Assembly: GCA_029582165.1 (NCBI GenBank) | Contig: CM055869.1 | Coordinates: 59,281,518-59,345,517 of the forward strand | Length of the DNA: 64,000 nucleotides | From: Portulaca oleracea | Taxonomy: Eukaryota; Streptophyta; Magnoliopsida; Caryophyllales; Portulacaceae | Direction of reading: 5' to 3' | Shown here: positions 45,603 through 59,209 of the stretch, one piece after another | Numbering within the stretch: the stretch's first letter is position 1 | Layout of the letters: each line of letters opens with the position of its first letter | Notes under the pieces: generated by a model | Databases searched by the model: none | Seen by the model: the letters and a program-made list of their open reading frames with translations, nothing else | What the model was told of the DNA's origin: nothing | Position numbers and translations under genes: made by a program

Positions 45603-45990
45603 ATTTTGAAAATTTTCACATACAGTCTTTGCTCCCTTAATGATTGAAACGCCATTGTCAAACGATGCACATGTTTCTTTTGACTTTTCGAGTATATCAA
45701 AACATCGTCGTTAAACACCACTACAACTTAACCACCCAAGGTTTGAACACACGGTTCATCCGATCCATAAATACTGTTGGGCATTCGTAAGTCCAAAAAG
45801 GCATTTTTAGGAGTATTCTCAGCCCTAACTCTGAGTGGTTGGAATCTTAACCTTAACCAATCTCGGGTGAGTCGAACAGTCCTTCGATACTTAAGAGGGG
45901 TACTTGTTCTTGTTCGTGCTCAACCTGTGGTAGTCCAAGTATAGTCTTCTTTATCATGCCCGTGTAAGACTTTGTCATTGTATTCGTCTG
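45603..45990 (-). pseudogene. Reverse transcriptase remnant with FNDD box
   Basis: Recognisable pieces are GLTNA, FMDRMNRVFKPW and VVVFNDDVLIYSKSQKKHV. The catalytic box reads F-N-D-D where Ty3/gypsy elements normally have F/Y-[IV]-D-D. One-base shifts separate neighbouring motifs, and the segment between the PK and MPF motifs is missing. Confidence 0.7.
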
Positions 45991-48900
45991 GCATAGGCAC
46001 GTTGTCTGTTCATTCCTTCCATATGTCCCCATGATATCGTATCTCATCTTAAGGTTACGGTCATCATCGTGACGAGCACCTTACGCTGATTAGTTATACA
46101 ACCTTGAACTCATTTCTGTTGGCATCACTTTCTAAGACGAGTCCCAAAACACTGGGTTTTCATCTCTGTTAATTAGCTGAGCACTCTCTTCCCATCATAA
46201 ATTATATGGCAAGAACACTTTATTTGTCAAATATACCCATATGGCTCTTATATCCTTTGGAAGAAGGTCTGATCTTTCTTCAAGCGTTCTATATTCTTGA
46301 TTTCATAGATATCCACTCGTAAGAAGTCTTGACCCGAAGGTCCCTAGTATTTCCTTGAACATCGATTTCTCTTCCTTTCCCATTTTACCTCAGGTATCAT
46401 ATAATTCCATACAAACTAACATTTTTCCACTTCGCTTTTCCTCCCTTTATTAACTTCCCTTTAGCTATCTACTTCTTATAAAAGGCACCAACAGTCACAA
46501 AGGAAAAACACGATAACAGGGGAATGCCATCAATTAAGAGGTAAGAACATGAATTTTGGAAATCAACAACAAAGCAAAGGTTTACATTGGTAGACTTAAG
46601 GCTTTAGGACGACGTGGAGGAATAAAGGTATTCTTTAACCCAACTACGCATGTATATCGGTTAAGAAAACTGGGATCAACAAGAGATAGCATATTTGCCA
46701 AAGATGATGATTACAATGATTTCATGAATAAGGAAGTTCATAAGTACATCGAGATGAGCTTGAATTGGAGAGGAAAACTATCAGGATTGATCTTCTGATT
46801 CCCGAATTAAAACAATTAAAGTTTGGAAAGTATGAATACTTTGTGATAACTTTCTGGAATAATAGGGCATAAGCTATTAATCCTAAACAAAATATGACGT
46901 TGGTGGAAGCCAAGCTTTGAAGAGAGTGTTGATTCATGATTGAACGTGACCATCACTGAAAAGATAAAGCTTATCGAGTAAGAAGGGTCATATGAGTCTA
47001 ATGAAGTTTTATCTTTGGTGACATAACGAGTCGGCAAAGATCAAGAGTAGATAATGGTCTGAAGAAATCATTCATGGATTTGCAACGAGCCATCAAATGC
47101 AGTCATTGAATGTCTTAACACATCGAATCGATAACAACGATAGGATCTGATAAAGATTCTTGAAAATAAACAAGGGTAGGAACGAGAAGCTTGGATTTTA
47201 AAATTGTAATGAGAGGGTAAACTTTATTAGGAGGATGTACAATGAGAGCAGAAATAAAAGTTGAACTTGAGCGATGAACTTGAAGTATAAAAGTCATACG
47301 TAAGAGATTTGGTCCTCGCGATGGTTGTTCGTTAGCGCTATCCTCCAAAAGCAACTTCTCTTATCCTAGTGGCGGAATGAATATGTGCTGCGCGTAGTTA
47401 TTCCTGTGTTAGATCAAGACCTTGCATTCAAGTTAATTTCCCTATCTCTCAAACATATTCCAACGTTACCTCTGAGTATACCCTTTTTCAACATAATTTA
47501 TTGTCATCACCACTTTATAACTTGTTCTCAGATATGTCCTTAGTTTGTAGCCAATTGCATTCTCCTAAGGCCTTCCTCACTTGGCTATAAAATCCACAAG
47601 CATGTTCGTATAGTAGGTGGAAACTCCCATTTAATTTTTCCTCGACCCTATAACAACGTAAAACTTACCGCCCTTAATGGCTAGCACCAGTACTCAATAA
47701 TTAACAACCTTCAACATATGATACCAATGTAAACATCCTAGAATATGAGGATGCCACTTCCTTTTGCCCTTAGGGTACCCCTTTTCAACCATATCCGCAG
47801 TACATTTCAACACTAAACAAATTCTAAAGTCCCCAAATTATTTCCAATGCCTCCCTTTAATCAATGGCATGGGGAGGCCCCATAAATTTAGCATAGTTTA
47901 ACTAGTTATGAGAGATGACCTTAAGACAAAAGAATCGGTCACCCACAAAGATCACTTCGGTCATTTAACTTAGCGGTGGTTAGCTTCTAGTTAACCTTGT
48001 ATGTGAGTTAATCAGAGTAGATTCTCATGACGAGATGCCCCTTAACCATAATCATTAATACCCTTTGGCTCTTGGTTAACTTCATGCTTGTCAGGATCCA
48101 TATTAGAATCTTTCTTCCTCCGCGGGTTCGTGCTCTAACGGTGACGACCCACGTCGTGGGGAGGGAAACATGCGGAGGGGTTAATCTCGCGTTTGGAGGA
48201 GCAGGCAACGATAACATCTCGTATAGAAAAAGCCCTAGCTCGCACACACGTAATCGCATAAGCGAAGTAACTTGAATGATAACAACTTCCAATGCAGTGT
48301 GATTCTGTGCTCAATGTAGTTGTAGTTGAAGCACCAGGCGTATCGGCCGGCTCTTCCTGATGGAGTAGCTTCTTGCATCATCCCACAGACTCTTGTGGGG
48401 AAGGGTGGTAATAAGCACCAAACTCGGCACTCATCATTGCGATACTCAACTTGCGGATTAGCCGCGCAATGGATATCAAAGGCGGTTTGCAACTTCTTGA
48501 GATGGACTTGGACGTTGGTCTTAGGCTCCCGTAACATCGTGAAGAGGTTAGAAAAAGGGGTCACGATTGTGATCCATCTATGCCCTATGTTCTATGTGAC
48601 ATCGATAACAAGTTTTAATAACTTTGACATTGAAAAACTGTGTTGAGAGAATTAAACGAATGAAAATTAAGGCGAGGTCCGAGACTCAACTAACTTGAAC
48701 CTTACTTACCTTAAAAAGGTACTCTTGTTCCATCTCATGATTCATGTGATCTTACATACTATCTTTGGATCATGCCAAACATTCGTATCATATAAACATC
48801 TTTAATCATTTCACTCTACACCCTGGCAAGGCTTTTAGCCCCTCATTTGAGTTTTACTTCATTTCCTCTTAAAATTAGACTTACAAATTCCTATTGGGAT

Positions 48901-49320
48901 GACTAAAGTCTCCCTTAAGGACAACTTCAACATGCTTCGTCCACAACGACACTTATACACATAACATGCTTTGCTCATAACAACCTTTTGAGTCAGACAC
49001 AACCTATAATTAGGTTTTCTTAAACTTGCTATTAAACCTTCAAATTTCTGCAGAAATTTCGGCAGCACTTCCCCTATAAATTGGACTCTCCCAAATTTTA
49101 CATATTCTTCAAACCTGCAAGGGAAAACACTTACATTTCATATACCTATCTAGAGCTTCAAGCTCAACATCCATCCCAACAATTTCACATATTTCTAGCT
49201 CAATCCATAAAGGACTCGTACACCTATAAGGGACACATATGTCACCACACCTAATATCCATACTTCACAAATGCATATCACAATCGCTTAGAATTTCTAA
49301 ATCCTCAAATCCTTCTTATA
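45991..49320 (-). other. 5' interior of the gypsy element, gag/protease not recognisable
   Basis: This is where gag, protease and the start of RT should lie. Only short open frames occur (for example 48235-48564 minus) and none shows a certain zinc knuckle or DSG protease motif. Confidence 0.5.
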
Positions 49321-49337
49321 ACTCCGCTCTGATACCA
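49321..49337 (-). promoter_or_regulatory. Primer binding site (initiator tRNA-Met)
   Basis: The minus strand reads TGGTATCAGAGCGGAGT four bases inside the LTR edge. TGGTATCAGAGC is the standard PBS for plant initiator tRNA-Met. Confidence 0.9.
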
Positions 49338-49341
49338 CAAC

Positions 49342-52300
49342 TGTAACGCCCCAACCTTAATCACAAGATTAAGACTATACTTAGAATCCCAAACCTGTGA
49401 TTAACGCAGCGGAACACCTTAGGTCGAGGCATTACCGCCGTCCCCACTCGGGACAAGGCAAAAACACAAAACCACACTATAACAATCCACCATAAAACTG
49501 TGCTTAACTCCATACAACACAACTGCTAAGCTTAGAGTACAAATACATTATACAACCTTTAATTAAACTTGTCATATAGACTTTCCACAACCAAGTGACC
49601 TTTAATGCCCTTGAGTAACCTTGATTACCGATCATCGATCGCCTTTAGAGAACCACCCTGTACAGACGACCTACTCCTGCTTAACCTCGCCTTTATCCTG
49701 GGAGCTCGGACCGCCTAAAACAAAACATTAAAAACATTCGCAAAGTGAGTGGGGAAACACTCAGTACGTAAACCTCCAACACGTCAAACCGTTCGAAAAC
49801 GGTTTTTAGTGCCGGCATTTAAATTCATTTTGAAAACGGGAAGGGGGACATAAAACATGCTAAAACAATGAATACTTTAACGATAAACGTTCCATGCATA
49901 TGCTATGATTAACAATAAAATGATTTCATACAGTAAAAAAAATGTGGTGTCCCTTTTGAGGTCGATGCCGAAGCATCTCACAAGACGCACGCCAAACCGA
50001 CTCGGTTTGGATGGGTGATCTAGGCGATCGACGCCAGTCAAGATTACTCCGACAGAGCTCAGAAATAAGGCTAGACTTTACTCTAGCTACTGTAGAATAA
50101 GTTTCGGGACCACTTATAAAACAATAAAAACGTTAGAGTATATATATGCAATAAAACTGTACTTAACTTTAAATAGAACAAGAGTTGGACAATTTGCGTA
50201 CCTTAAGACGCTAAAACCCTTGGCGGCTCGGCTCGGCTTGGAGATGGCCTTTGAAACTTTGTCAACCAATAGAAGCATACATAAACATGAAGAACCGAAT
50301 AAGGTTCTAAATTAGTTTCACGAGTTTGGAAACTTAGTAATATAAATGAAACAACTTTAGGAATAAAATTTCAGGTTGTATCAAAATAGCGTTGTAGCAT
50401 AACGTGAGTTAGGAAAATCAAACGACATAAAAGAGTACATCTCGGAATAGGAAAACATGATTTTTAACTTTGTCAACTGCTCAAAGGCTAGAAATGAAAG
50501 GAAGGGCCGAAAAATGGCCCGGACAGAAGCAGTGCATATAAAACCTTAGAAATTTCCGAGTCGGAAAACATGAACATAATGACGTAGAATATGATTCAAA
50601 TGGAAGGGCTTGAATCCAATAAAAATTAGCTTGAATTGACGATGAATGGGGCGCTTACACTTGAAAGCTAGGATGCGAACAATGGAGTTAACTATGGCTT
50701 GATCATACGATAGCAAATGAACGATAAAACGGAGTACGATAAACATATTCGAATGCAATAAGAACAAGCTTGGGTCAATGATTTAAGCAGTAAAGATGGA
50801 AGTAACTTTGAACTTGGAAGCTACCAAGCTAGAAGAAACTCTTAGCTAGCTTAAGACATTGAAAATCATACCATAGAAAGATGGGGAAACAAAATACTTT
50901 AACAAACTCATTAGCTTTTGGGAAGCCATCCTTAAGACTCACTTAAGACTCCAATATAGTACTTCTGGCCTTAAACACAAATAACTCTAAAATGAAAACT
51001 TATAACCATGACACATTTATGCTTAGGACCCCTTATTGGGTTGATTTGAGGCCCAAAAGACACACATTTTCATAAACCAAATTGGGCAGAAAGTTATCCC
51101 GGGCAGCCCTGCTTCCCGGGTTTGTAACTTATACTCCCGATATCAGATGACTATGAACCACACCTTTTCGGAAAGCTTGCAACGTGGCCTAAAACTCTTA
51201 TGTTCAACTCCAAAGCCAATAAAGTCTCTAACTTGACGAAAAATGAGCATAAACCTACTGACTCAGAAATTCGTATATAAATTTGTACCTTTACGGTTTT
51301 GGTCGTAACTCGGGCTATACATGTCGGAAACTCGAAATTCCAAAGCCTACGGTTTGCTAACACTTTAGGCTATCATTTGGGACCAAAATCTGGGCAAAAT
51401 TCACCCTTTTATTCCCCTGTAAAAATCTGATTATAAACAGAATCCATTTTAGCCCTTCAAGCTAATATATACATCTCCAATGGCTTCCAACTTGTATCAA
51501 TTTCCAATCAAACCTCAAATTAGCTATTACCCAATAAATTTCCAAAATTTAACCTCTTAATCTTGCTCAAATAAAACCTTAAAACTCACATGCAAAAGCT
51601 AATTTAAACATCCAATATAATACCACTCTTAAACACACAAAATCCATCCAAATTTACATGTATAATTCCCCAAATTCAAACCCTAACTTAACCACAATGT
51701 AAATTCATGCTTAGAACTCATAAAAGAGATGAAAAACAACAAATATACATGATTTAAACATGAAAATCTGATTTGGAGAGTAGAGACTTGAGTTAGGGTT
51801 TTGAGATTATACCACTTAGAGGAGAAATTGAGGAAGTAAACAAGAGAGGAGGTGAGAGAGACTTGGAGGTCGCCGGAAACCACCTCCAGCCGTCGGATTC
51901 TGGCCGGAAAACGCACGAAACAGAGGGGGCTGGGCTGCGTTGGTGGTCGGTCGAGGAGCATGAAGAGAAAGAGAGTGAGAGCTTGTGAGAGTTTAGGGAA
52001 TTAAGTGAAATGAGAGCAAATAACCCCTCTTTAACTAATACCATTCCCATATACTCCCTCTAACACTTAATACAAATCTGAATTTGTAAATTAAATACAA
52101 TAATTGTAATGTAATAACCTTAAATAATTTACTTGTACTAAAATAAAATCAATTGGTAATAATTGGGTTAAAATAAAATAACACTTGGATGTAGAAAATC
52201 CAAATAATGAAATATAAATATTACTTGCTCTTAAATGAAATAAATATAACCCAAATAAATTAGAGTTTTGGGCAAGAAGATACAAATGTTACGGGGTCGA

Positions 52301-52620
52301 ATAATTAGACCCCTTTCGGTTAAGAAAATAGCGTAAACGGTAAAACCCGATACAAATTAACTTAACGTGTAAATAACTTTATAACATAAATCGTATAACC
52401 TGAAATAATTTAACTCATTGAATGAACATGTAAAGTAAAATTTTTAAGCCGATAATTCGGCATCTTGGCCATCTCCTGCACGAGACACGACACCGATAAC
52501 AATACATAAATAAATAAATTAATAAATAAATAAAGGTGAACGCGAAAAATTTATAACGCGATTTGGATAATTTCTGTGCTTTATAAATAATTAAACATGA
52601 TTTCGGGGTGGGTTGTTACA
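49342..52620 (-). repeat. 5' LTR of the gypsy element (3279 bp)
   Basis: Direct copy of 40180-43449. In element orientation this is the upstream LTR, next to the PBS. Open frames inside it occur identically in the other LTR and are not genes. Confidence 0.9.
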
Positions 52621-52625
52621 GCTGA

Positions 52626-53099
52626 GGAGATGTCGAATTGGAGAAGTGGTTTCGAAAAGATAAATTCATCAAAGGAAGTAACGATATTTGATCTTTGACG
52701 ATCTAGCCAACAATATTCGAACAACTTGTGGTATTTACTTTACGTTTGTTTCTTGTCACATATAGGATCAATTTTTGTGGAGTATGCGATCAAGGTATTG
52801 TGCCATGATGCTAGACATCAACCTGAACAAGCTCAGACATCAAGTTCAAGAGACAACAAGAGTCGAGCATAGACAAAATGCATGATTAACACTGGCTATT
52901 TGCTCCCTCCTTTTTTTACTGCACAACATTGACATTTGATGAACGAAGCTCGCATATACTTTGGATATTTTTGATTTGATGTTTGGGGAAAGCCAGTTGT
53001 AAATTTTAGTATAGACTCCCAAATTGCTATCCTTTTTTGACACAAAAGTGTAATGACAAAAAAGGCAATCACTTATTTTTAATAGTACAAAAATGATTT
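52626..53099. other. Right flank of the gypsy insertion, no gene seen
   Basis: Non-repetitive AT-rich sequence with no supported frame. Confidence 0.4.
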
Positions 53100-53590
53100 A
53101 AACTATCTCAGTTGAAGTGAACAATGTAATTGCAGTAAGTGAACAATGCAGTTGAAGTAAGTAAACAATGTAGTTAATTAAAGTGAACAATATTGATGAA
53201 ATCATTGAACTATAGTAACCCATGTAATGAAAATTTGTAAGTAAACAATGTAATTGCAGTAAGTGAACAATATGATATATGCTATTGCTAGTGAGCAATG
53301 TAATGACAAATTGCAAGTGAACAATATGATATATACTAGTGAACAATCATACTACTGGGAGTAAACAATCATACTACTGGGAGTAAACAATGTAGTTAAA
53401 GTGAACAATATTGATGAAATCATTGAACAACTATAGTAACCCATGTAATGAAAATTTGTAAGTGAACAATCACACTTTTATGAATGTACAATATGACATC
53501 TACAAGTGATTTCTCGTTTGATTAAGTAATTGTTAATGATTTCTAACGTTGAACAATCATGTTATGCCCAGTGAACAACCGCGCTTGACA
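53100..53590. repeat. AGTGAACAAT-type repeats, right flank
   Basis: Many copies of AGTGAACAATGTAAT, AGTAAACAATG and CATACTACTGGGAGTAAACA, some in tandem (53341-53395). They continue the word family of 39690-40179. Confidence 0.75.
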
Positions 53591-55402
53591 GTGTTCGGTT
53601 ACCACATTGACTGACTATCCTACTGCTCGTTAACTGCTGCAATTAACTGTCCACCATGTTGCTTAATAATAAAAAAATAAAATAAAATTTATATGACATG
53701 GATGCCATGTCAGCCCTTGAAGCACATGACACAATAATTTGCAGTCACAGTACACATGTTTGTCATTTGTGCTCCTTTTCATTACACCCCCATCTATCTT
53801 TGTCTCCCTGACTTCCTCCTTCTTTAAGCACTTAATTTCCTTCAAAGACTCTTTCAAACATGAGCCATTATTGTCCTCTATGCTAATGTCTGAACCCACA
53901 CCAAATTTCACCCATTTGATGCCATGAACGATTTTGAAGCATGATCCGCGTTTACGATGCTTTCATCGTTGTTCCCCATCCTTTATGCTGATGTCTGGGT
54001 TTTCCTGGCAAGGATTATTCAATTATAGTAGGCCTACGTTTTAATTTATTCTTTCAAGTTTCTCAATTCTCAATGACTTCTCTAATATTCACATTTTAGT
54101 TATACTTTGGTAGTTTCAGTTGCATGTTATAGATTTCGATTTAAGTAAATTTAGAATTGGATTTTTGATTAGTTTTAGAATTAGACATCATGTTGATTTG
54201 AGTGGGTGAGTTTGTAATCTTGAATTGGAATTTTCTTGTTTACCCTGGCTTTCTAGTTTTTCTTTCTGCTTATTTTGTGACCTAAATATAGATTATCAGA
54301 GAAATTGGGTGGAATCAGAGAAAATCAGAGATGGAAAAGTAGGGCCAATTGGAAGGTCGACGGAGATGGAGTTTCGATCCACACAAAAAAAAAAGGAGCA
54401 AAAAGCCATCTAAATGAATCAGTAGATGGTCCTGTCAAGATGGAGTCTTAAGTGAGCATGTTCAAGGAAGGGAAGGAGAAAGGTAGAAACAGGGGAGGAA
54501 AGATGGTGCAGTAAAAGAGGTAAGGATATATAGAAAAGGAGAAAGAAAAGGGGAACCCCACCGCCTAAGTAATGGAAAGTAAGCAACCAGCACAACAACA
54601 ACAATTCAAACTGTCCTTTTTATTATAGGCAAAGAAAGATAGGTAAAGAAATAATATACAAAAGAATAGGGTTATTGACCTTGAAAATGGCCTAAAAAGT
54701 CAATTAATCATAATAGATATGGAGGATAATGAGGATTTTAATTGTAAAAAGTGGTGGGGTGATGTCAAACATTTATTTTTTGTTTTAAGTGCTCGACCCA
54801 TCTTTACCCACTATGTTATTACTAGCACCGTCACCTTGCCACCGCCGAATATCCGCCCCCTACTATCAATGCTCCACTCCGGCGACAACCACCCTTTGGG
54901 TGTCACCTCACACTAGTGTCGTAGACCGTCACCATAGCAACACACTCTCCTCTCTTTTTCACTGCCCCCCTCCCAATTCACCATCCATTACCCTCTACAC
55001 CACTGCCACTTTCAACCTCGTATTCGCCCACACCCCTATGCAGAAACCGCCTTCGATCAGTCCCACACCAGCGATTAGACCACCCCTTTCTTTCTTCTCT
55101 AGACTCCCACCTCTCCCGAATTCGAATGCGTCTTTTCTAGAAGTCTACAAAGGCGAACTAGTTCACAATTTGTAGACATTTGGAAAAGGCTTGGCGTGAT
55201 TTTGAGGGACATCGACGTGGTAGTTATTGAGAGGGTAATGATGGATACGCTGCTGGCTCTGGTGTTCACTGGCTAGTAGTAGTCTAAAATATCCTTTAAC
55301 TTAAAGTAATTTGGTGGAGTTACACTGAAATCTTAGGCATCAATAGTTCAACATAATTCGACATACCACTATCTCAACCTTTACCGTTGAACTTACTAAA
55401 AT
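53591..55402. other. Intergenic; no supported gene
   Basis: A C/T-rich stretch at 54790-55175 gives open frames rich in Pro, Ser and Thr without a known domain. GA-rich sequence lies at 54430-54560. No gene is called. Confidence 0.45.
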
Positions 55403-55657
55403 CTGCTCCCTCCATTCTATATCATTTGTCGTCTTTGGAAATCGTGCAGTCAAATTTCAAAAATTTTGACTATAAATTTCTCAATATATATAATGAGTTA
55501 TTATATAAAATCACCGTCATTAGATTCGTAATGAGAAATACTATCATAAAATTATGATATTGCAATTATTAATAAAATATTATATAAAAATTATTAATAA
55601 AAGAGTGACATTGAAAACCGTAAAATCAAAATTATCACTATATGGAACGGAGGGGTA
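55403..55657. mobile_element. Stowaway-like MITE in the SDS22 promoter
   Basis: CTCCCTCCATTCTATATCAT and ATATGGAACGGAGGGG are inverted ends. The body is the same family as 805-1312. It ends about 30 bp before a TATA-like box and about 158 bp before the SDS22 start codon. Confidence 0.7.
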
Positions 55658-55688
55658 ATGTCCATTTTTTTTTCAAATTATTAAAGAG

Positions 55689-55696
55689 TATATATA
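55689..55696 (+). promoter_or_regulatory. TATA-like box of the SDS22 gene
   Basis: TATATATA lies about 119-126 bp upstream of the ATG. A CT-rich leader (CCTCCCTCTCTCTCTCTCTC, ending shortly before the ATG) follows, a pyrimidine patch common in plant core promoters. Confidence 0.45.
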
Positions 55697-55814
55697 CTTC
55701 GCCTAAATGCTTCATTTTCCGGTGTATACCTAGTACCTACAAAAATTCCGGTTGACAGCGAAACCTCCTCCCCTCCATTTTCGCCCAAAACCTCCCTCTC
55801 TCTCTCTCTCTTCA

Positions 55815-58800
55815 ATGGGCTCCGACGAACCCCGCCGCGACCCGCCGGAATCCAACCACTCTCAGGCGGCGGAGGAGGCGGCGGCGCCACCGCCGGAGGA
55901 AGAAGACGGCGGCGCCATTTCCGCTCTCGATCTCACGAGTTACCAGCTTCACGACCTCGACTCGGTCGAGTTGCCGCCGAGTCTCGTCGAGTTGGACCTC
56001 ACTGCGAATCGTTTGTCGAAATTGGACCGTCGAATCAGCCATCTTTCGCATCTGAAGAAGCTCTCTCTTCGTCAGAACCTCTTTGATGATGCCGGCGTGG
56101 AGCCTCTCTCTCATTGGAACGCCATTGCTGGCCTCGAGGTTTGTAAAGTCTTGTCTAGGTTTTTTGCCCTAATTTGATTTGGTTGCGGATCAAATTGGTG
56201 ATGTGTGGGAATTGAATGTGATTATGTTTGTGTTTTTGTATGGATTAACTATTGGTTTGATTGTGTGGGAAATGGGAATCATTGAACTAGGATTTGAGTT
56301 GAATTGTGACCAACTTTTTTTATTTATTTTAGCCTTGTTTTGGTTGTGTTGCGGATCAAATTGGTGATGTGTGGGAATTGAATGTGATTGTGTTTGTGTT
56401 TTTGTATGGATTAACTATTGGCTTGATTGTGTGGGAATCATTGAACTAGGGTTTGAGTTGAATTGTGATCAACTTTTTTTTTATGGATTCAGTGGGGATT
56501 ACGGGGAACATTTGTTATGTGTTGGTTGTTGAGGTTTTGGACTAGGAATTTGCTGAGTTCTGGCCAAAAATTGAACAGCTCAAGTCTGTGTTTTTTCGAA
56601 CATTACTTCGAGATGAAGCTGGGACAAGTTGTTGTAAGCTTGTTGAATCAGCGGGAACATACTTGGATGATACCATTGTAGCTTTGCCAAAGCAATGTGA
56701 TTCAGTTGCATGGCATTCAATTGTTCATATCAATTGTATAGGGTTCATCCCTCTGCTTTGTGAATCTCTGTAAGTAGATGAATAATTAGAGACTACGGGG
56801 TGAGAAGGAAAAAGAAAATCATGGGTAAGATTTTGCATATCTGAAGCATTTTTGGATGTCGCTTCAGTATCATTTATGCTAGTGGTTGTTGTTATAGCAC
56901 TTCTACAGGTTGAAAAATTGTGTTTGTTTGAAATTCTTGAACTGAGCTGCATGCGTCGGTTTGGGTTAGTAATACTTAACGTTCATCCATTTTGTTGATG
57001 TCCCTCCACCCCACTCTATACTTAGTGTTAAGAGGAGCTTGTTTTACTCGGTTAGTGAACCTCATTTTGCACTACCCAACATGTATACTCATTTAGATTT
57101 GCGCTCATCTATTATACTGCAAGCTTATGTTTTTGAACGAAAGTGCATGAACTACCCATATTAAATGCTTGACCGAAATGGAGCTTACAACATTACATTG
57201 AACATATTAAAGATCAAGTGATTCCCGAATGGAAGCTTGTATCCTAATATAATCAATTACCTAAATTAACAAATGATTAATTAATCAATACAGTTAGTTG
57301 TCCGGTATAATCGATATAACAGTTCAAGTAGCTTTGTATTCAGTGCTCCTGCCCTCGCTAGTATATGTAGCTATTCATTTTCTTTTTCCCATTCCTTTTT
57401 TGTCGTGCGCTGGTGATGTGAGCAAAATTTTAGAGTCTTCTACAGCTTTTTCATGTGAGCCACGTAAATGCTGTTTTTTACTTGCAGGAGCTGGTACTTA
57501 GAGATAACAAGCTTATGACAATACCTGATGTCAGCATATTCCGGAGTCTTTTAGTGTTTGATGTTTCTTTCAATGAGATATCATCTGTAAGTGGGTTGTC
57601 GAAGGCCTCCAACACCCTCAAGGAATTATATTTGTCCAAAAACGAAATCCCAAAGATTGAAGAAATAGGGCATTTTCACCAGCTGCAAATTCTCGAGCTT
57701 GGTTCCAACAGATTGCGGGTTTGTCTTCTGATCCTTTTGGCAATTAGTTGAGTATTGATCAATCATCACCAAGACATCCTATCATGTTTGTAAAAATCAG
57801 ACATTGAACCTTGAATTTATTTTGTTATCCACTTTTAGTGGTTGAGTTTCACTGCTTAAGTGTATCCAGCACGTAGGAGGAAATATTCTAATTTGAAAAT
57901 TGCCTTGATTTTAGGTAATGGAGAACCTAGAAACTTTGGTCAACTTGCAAGAATTGTGGCTTGGTCGAAATCGAATTAAGGCAATCAACCTGTGTGGTTT
58001 GAAGTGCATCAAGAAACTTAGCTTGCAGAGCAACCGCTTGACATCTATGCAGGGGCTCGAGGTATGAGTCATTCATGATTTTTTAGGCTCAGGGATTCCT
58101 TGCTGTCTAGAGTGGAGCTTCTGTTCTCAGTGGTTAATGTTTGTTCGCTTTGTTATGACTCTGAAAATTGCAGGAATGTGTAGCTCTTGAAGAATTATAC
58201 TTAAGCCATAACGGTATTTCAAAAATGGAAGGGCTATCAACTTTGGTAAACCTCCGTGTCCTGGACGTGTCTTCAAATAAGCTAACATCAGTAGATGATA
58301 TTGAAAAGCTGACAAAGTATGATGTTTATCTCTTACCAATTCATTATAAACCAATTACCATGCATATGGTATCTTTGTGACCACTGATGTTGAAATATAT
58401 ACTTTTCTAATTTCTTGTTCAGCTTGGAAGATCTGTGGCTCAATGATAACCAGATAGCATCCTTGGAGAGCCTGGCTGATGCTGTTGCTGGTTCAAAGGA
58501 AAAGCTTACCACTCTCTATCTTGAACACAACCCATGTGTATGTGCTTAATTATTAACATCTCTATACTACTCTGTGTGCTAGAATTCAAACTCTACATTT
58601 TCCTTTTAGGATGGGTTTGGTGCAAAGGAAAATTGTTTTCTAGGAAAATGATTTTCGTTGGAAAATGATTTTCTTAGAAAATGAATTTTCATTTGATATT
58701 TTCCTGTGTTTGGTACACAAGAAAATAATTTTCCTGGAAAACGATTTTCACATGTTTGACAATAAGGAGACAGAGATTAAAATACGTGTGTGAAAGAGAG

Positions 58801-58909
58801 TAGTGGGGGGGGGGGGAGAAAGAGAGTAGTGGGGGGAGAAATAGAGAGAGAGAGAAATATTAAAAAGGGTGCATGAGAGAGAGACTAAAACGGGTGTAAG
58901 ATAGAGTGG

Positions 58910-58954
<45 letters not shown>

Positions 58955-59170
58955 CAAAACGGGTGTAGGAGAGAGAGTGGTGGAGAGAGAAAAATGAGAG
59001 ACAGAAAGCTGAGAGAAAAATATTAGAAAGGGTGCAGGAGAGAGAGTGGTGGAAGAGAGAAAAACGAGAGAGAAGATATTAAAACGCGTGTATGAGAGAC
59101 GGAGAGATTCAAATCGGTGCGTGAGAGAGTATAGTGGAGAGAGAGAAAGAAGGGAAAGAGAACGAAAGAA

Positions 59171-59209
<39 letters not shown>

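Larger units (their letters stand above)
40180..52620 (-). mobile_element. Ty3/gypsy LTR retrotransposon, 12.4 kb, degenerate pol
   Basis: Two direct LTRs (40180-43449 and 49342-52620) bracket a 5.9-kb interior. A perfect 5-bp target duplication, GCTGA, flanks the whole (40175-40179 and 52621-52625). The PBS on the minus strand (TGGTATCAGAGCGGAGT, 49321-49337) fits initiator tRNA-Met, and a PPT lies at 43450-43465, so the element reads right to left. Order on that strand is RT, RNase H, integrase, chromodomain-like tail, which is Ty3/gypsy order and probably a chromovirus. The LTRs are nearly identical, but pol is full of stops, frameshifts and deletions. Confidence 0.9.

Noticed and set aside
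46556..46798. 80-residue plus-strand open frame inside the gypsy element
   Set aside because: It is antisense to the element and shows no similarity to a known protein.
54789..55175. 128-residue Pro/Ser/Thr-rich open frame
   Set aside because: Low-complexity, overlapping another frame of equal quality, no domain, and no promoter or family evidence.
56588..56773. Possible extra exon in SDS22 intron 1
   Set aside because: The joined frame from exon 1 to 57488 is already continuous and matches the LRR family. This stretch has no LRR pattern.
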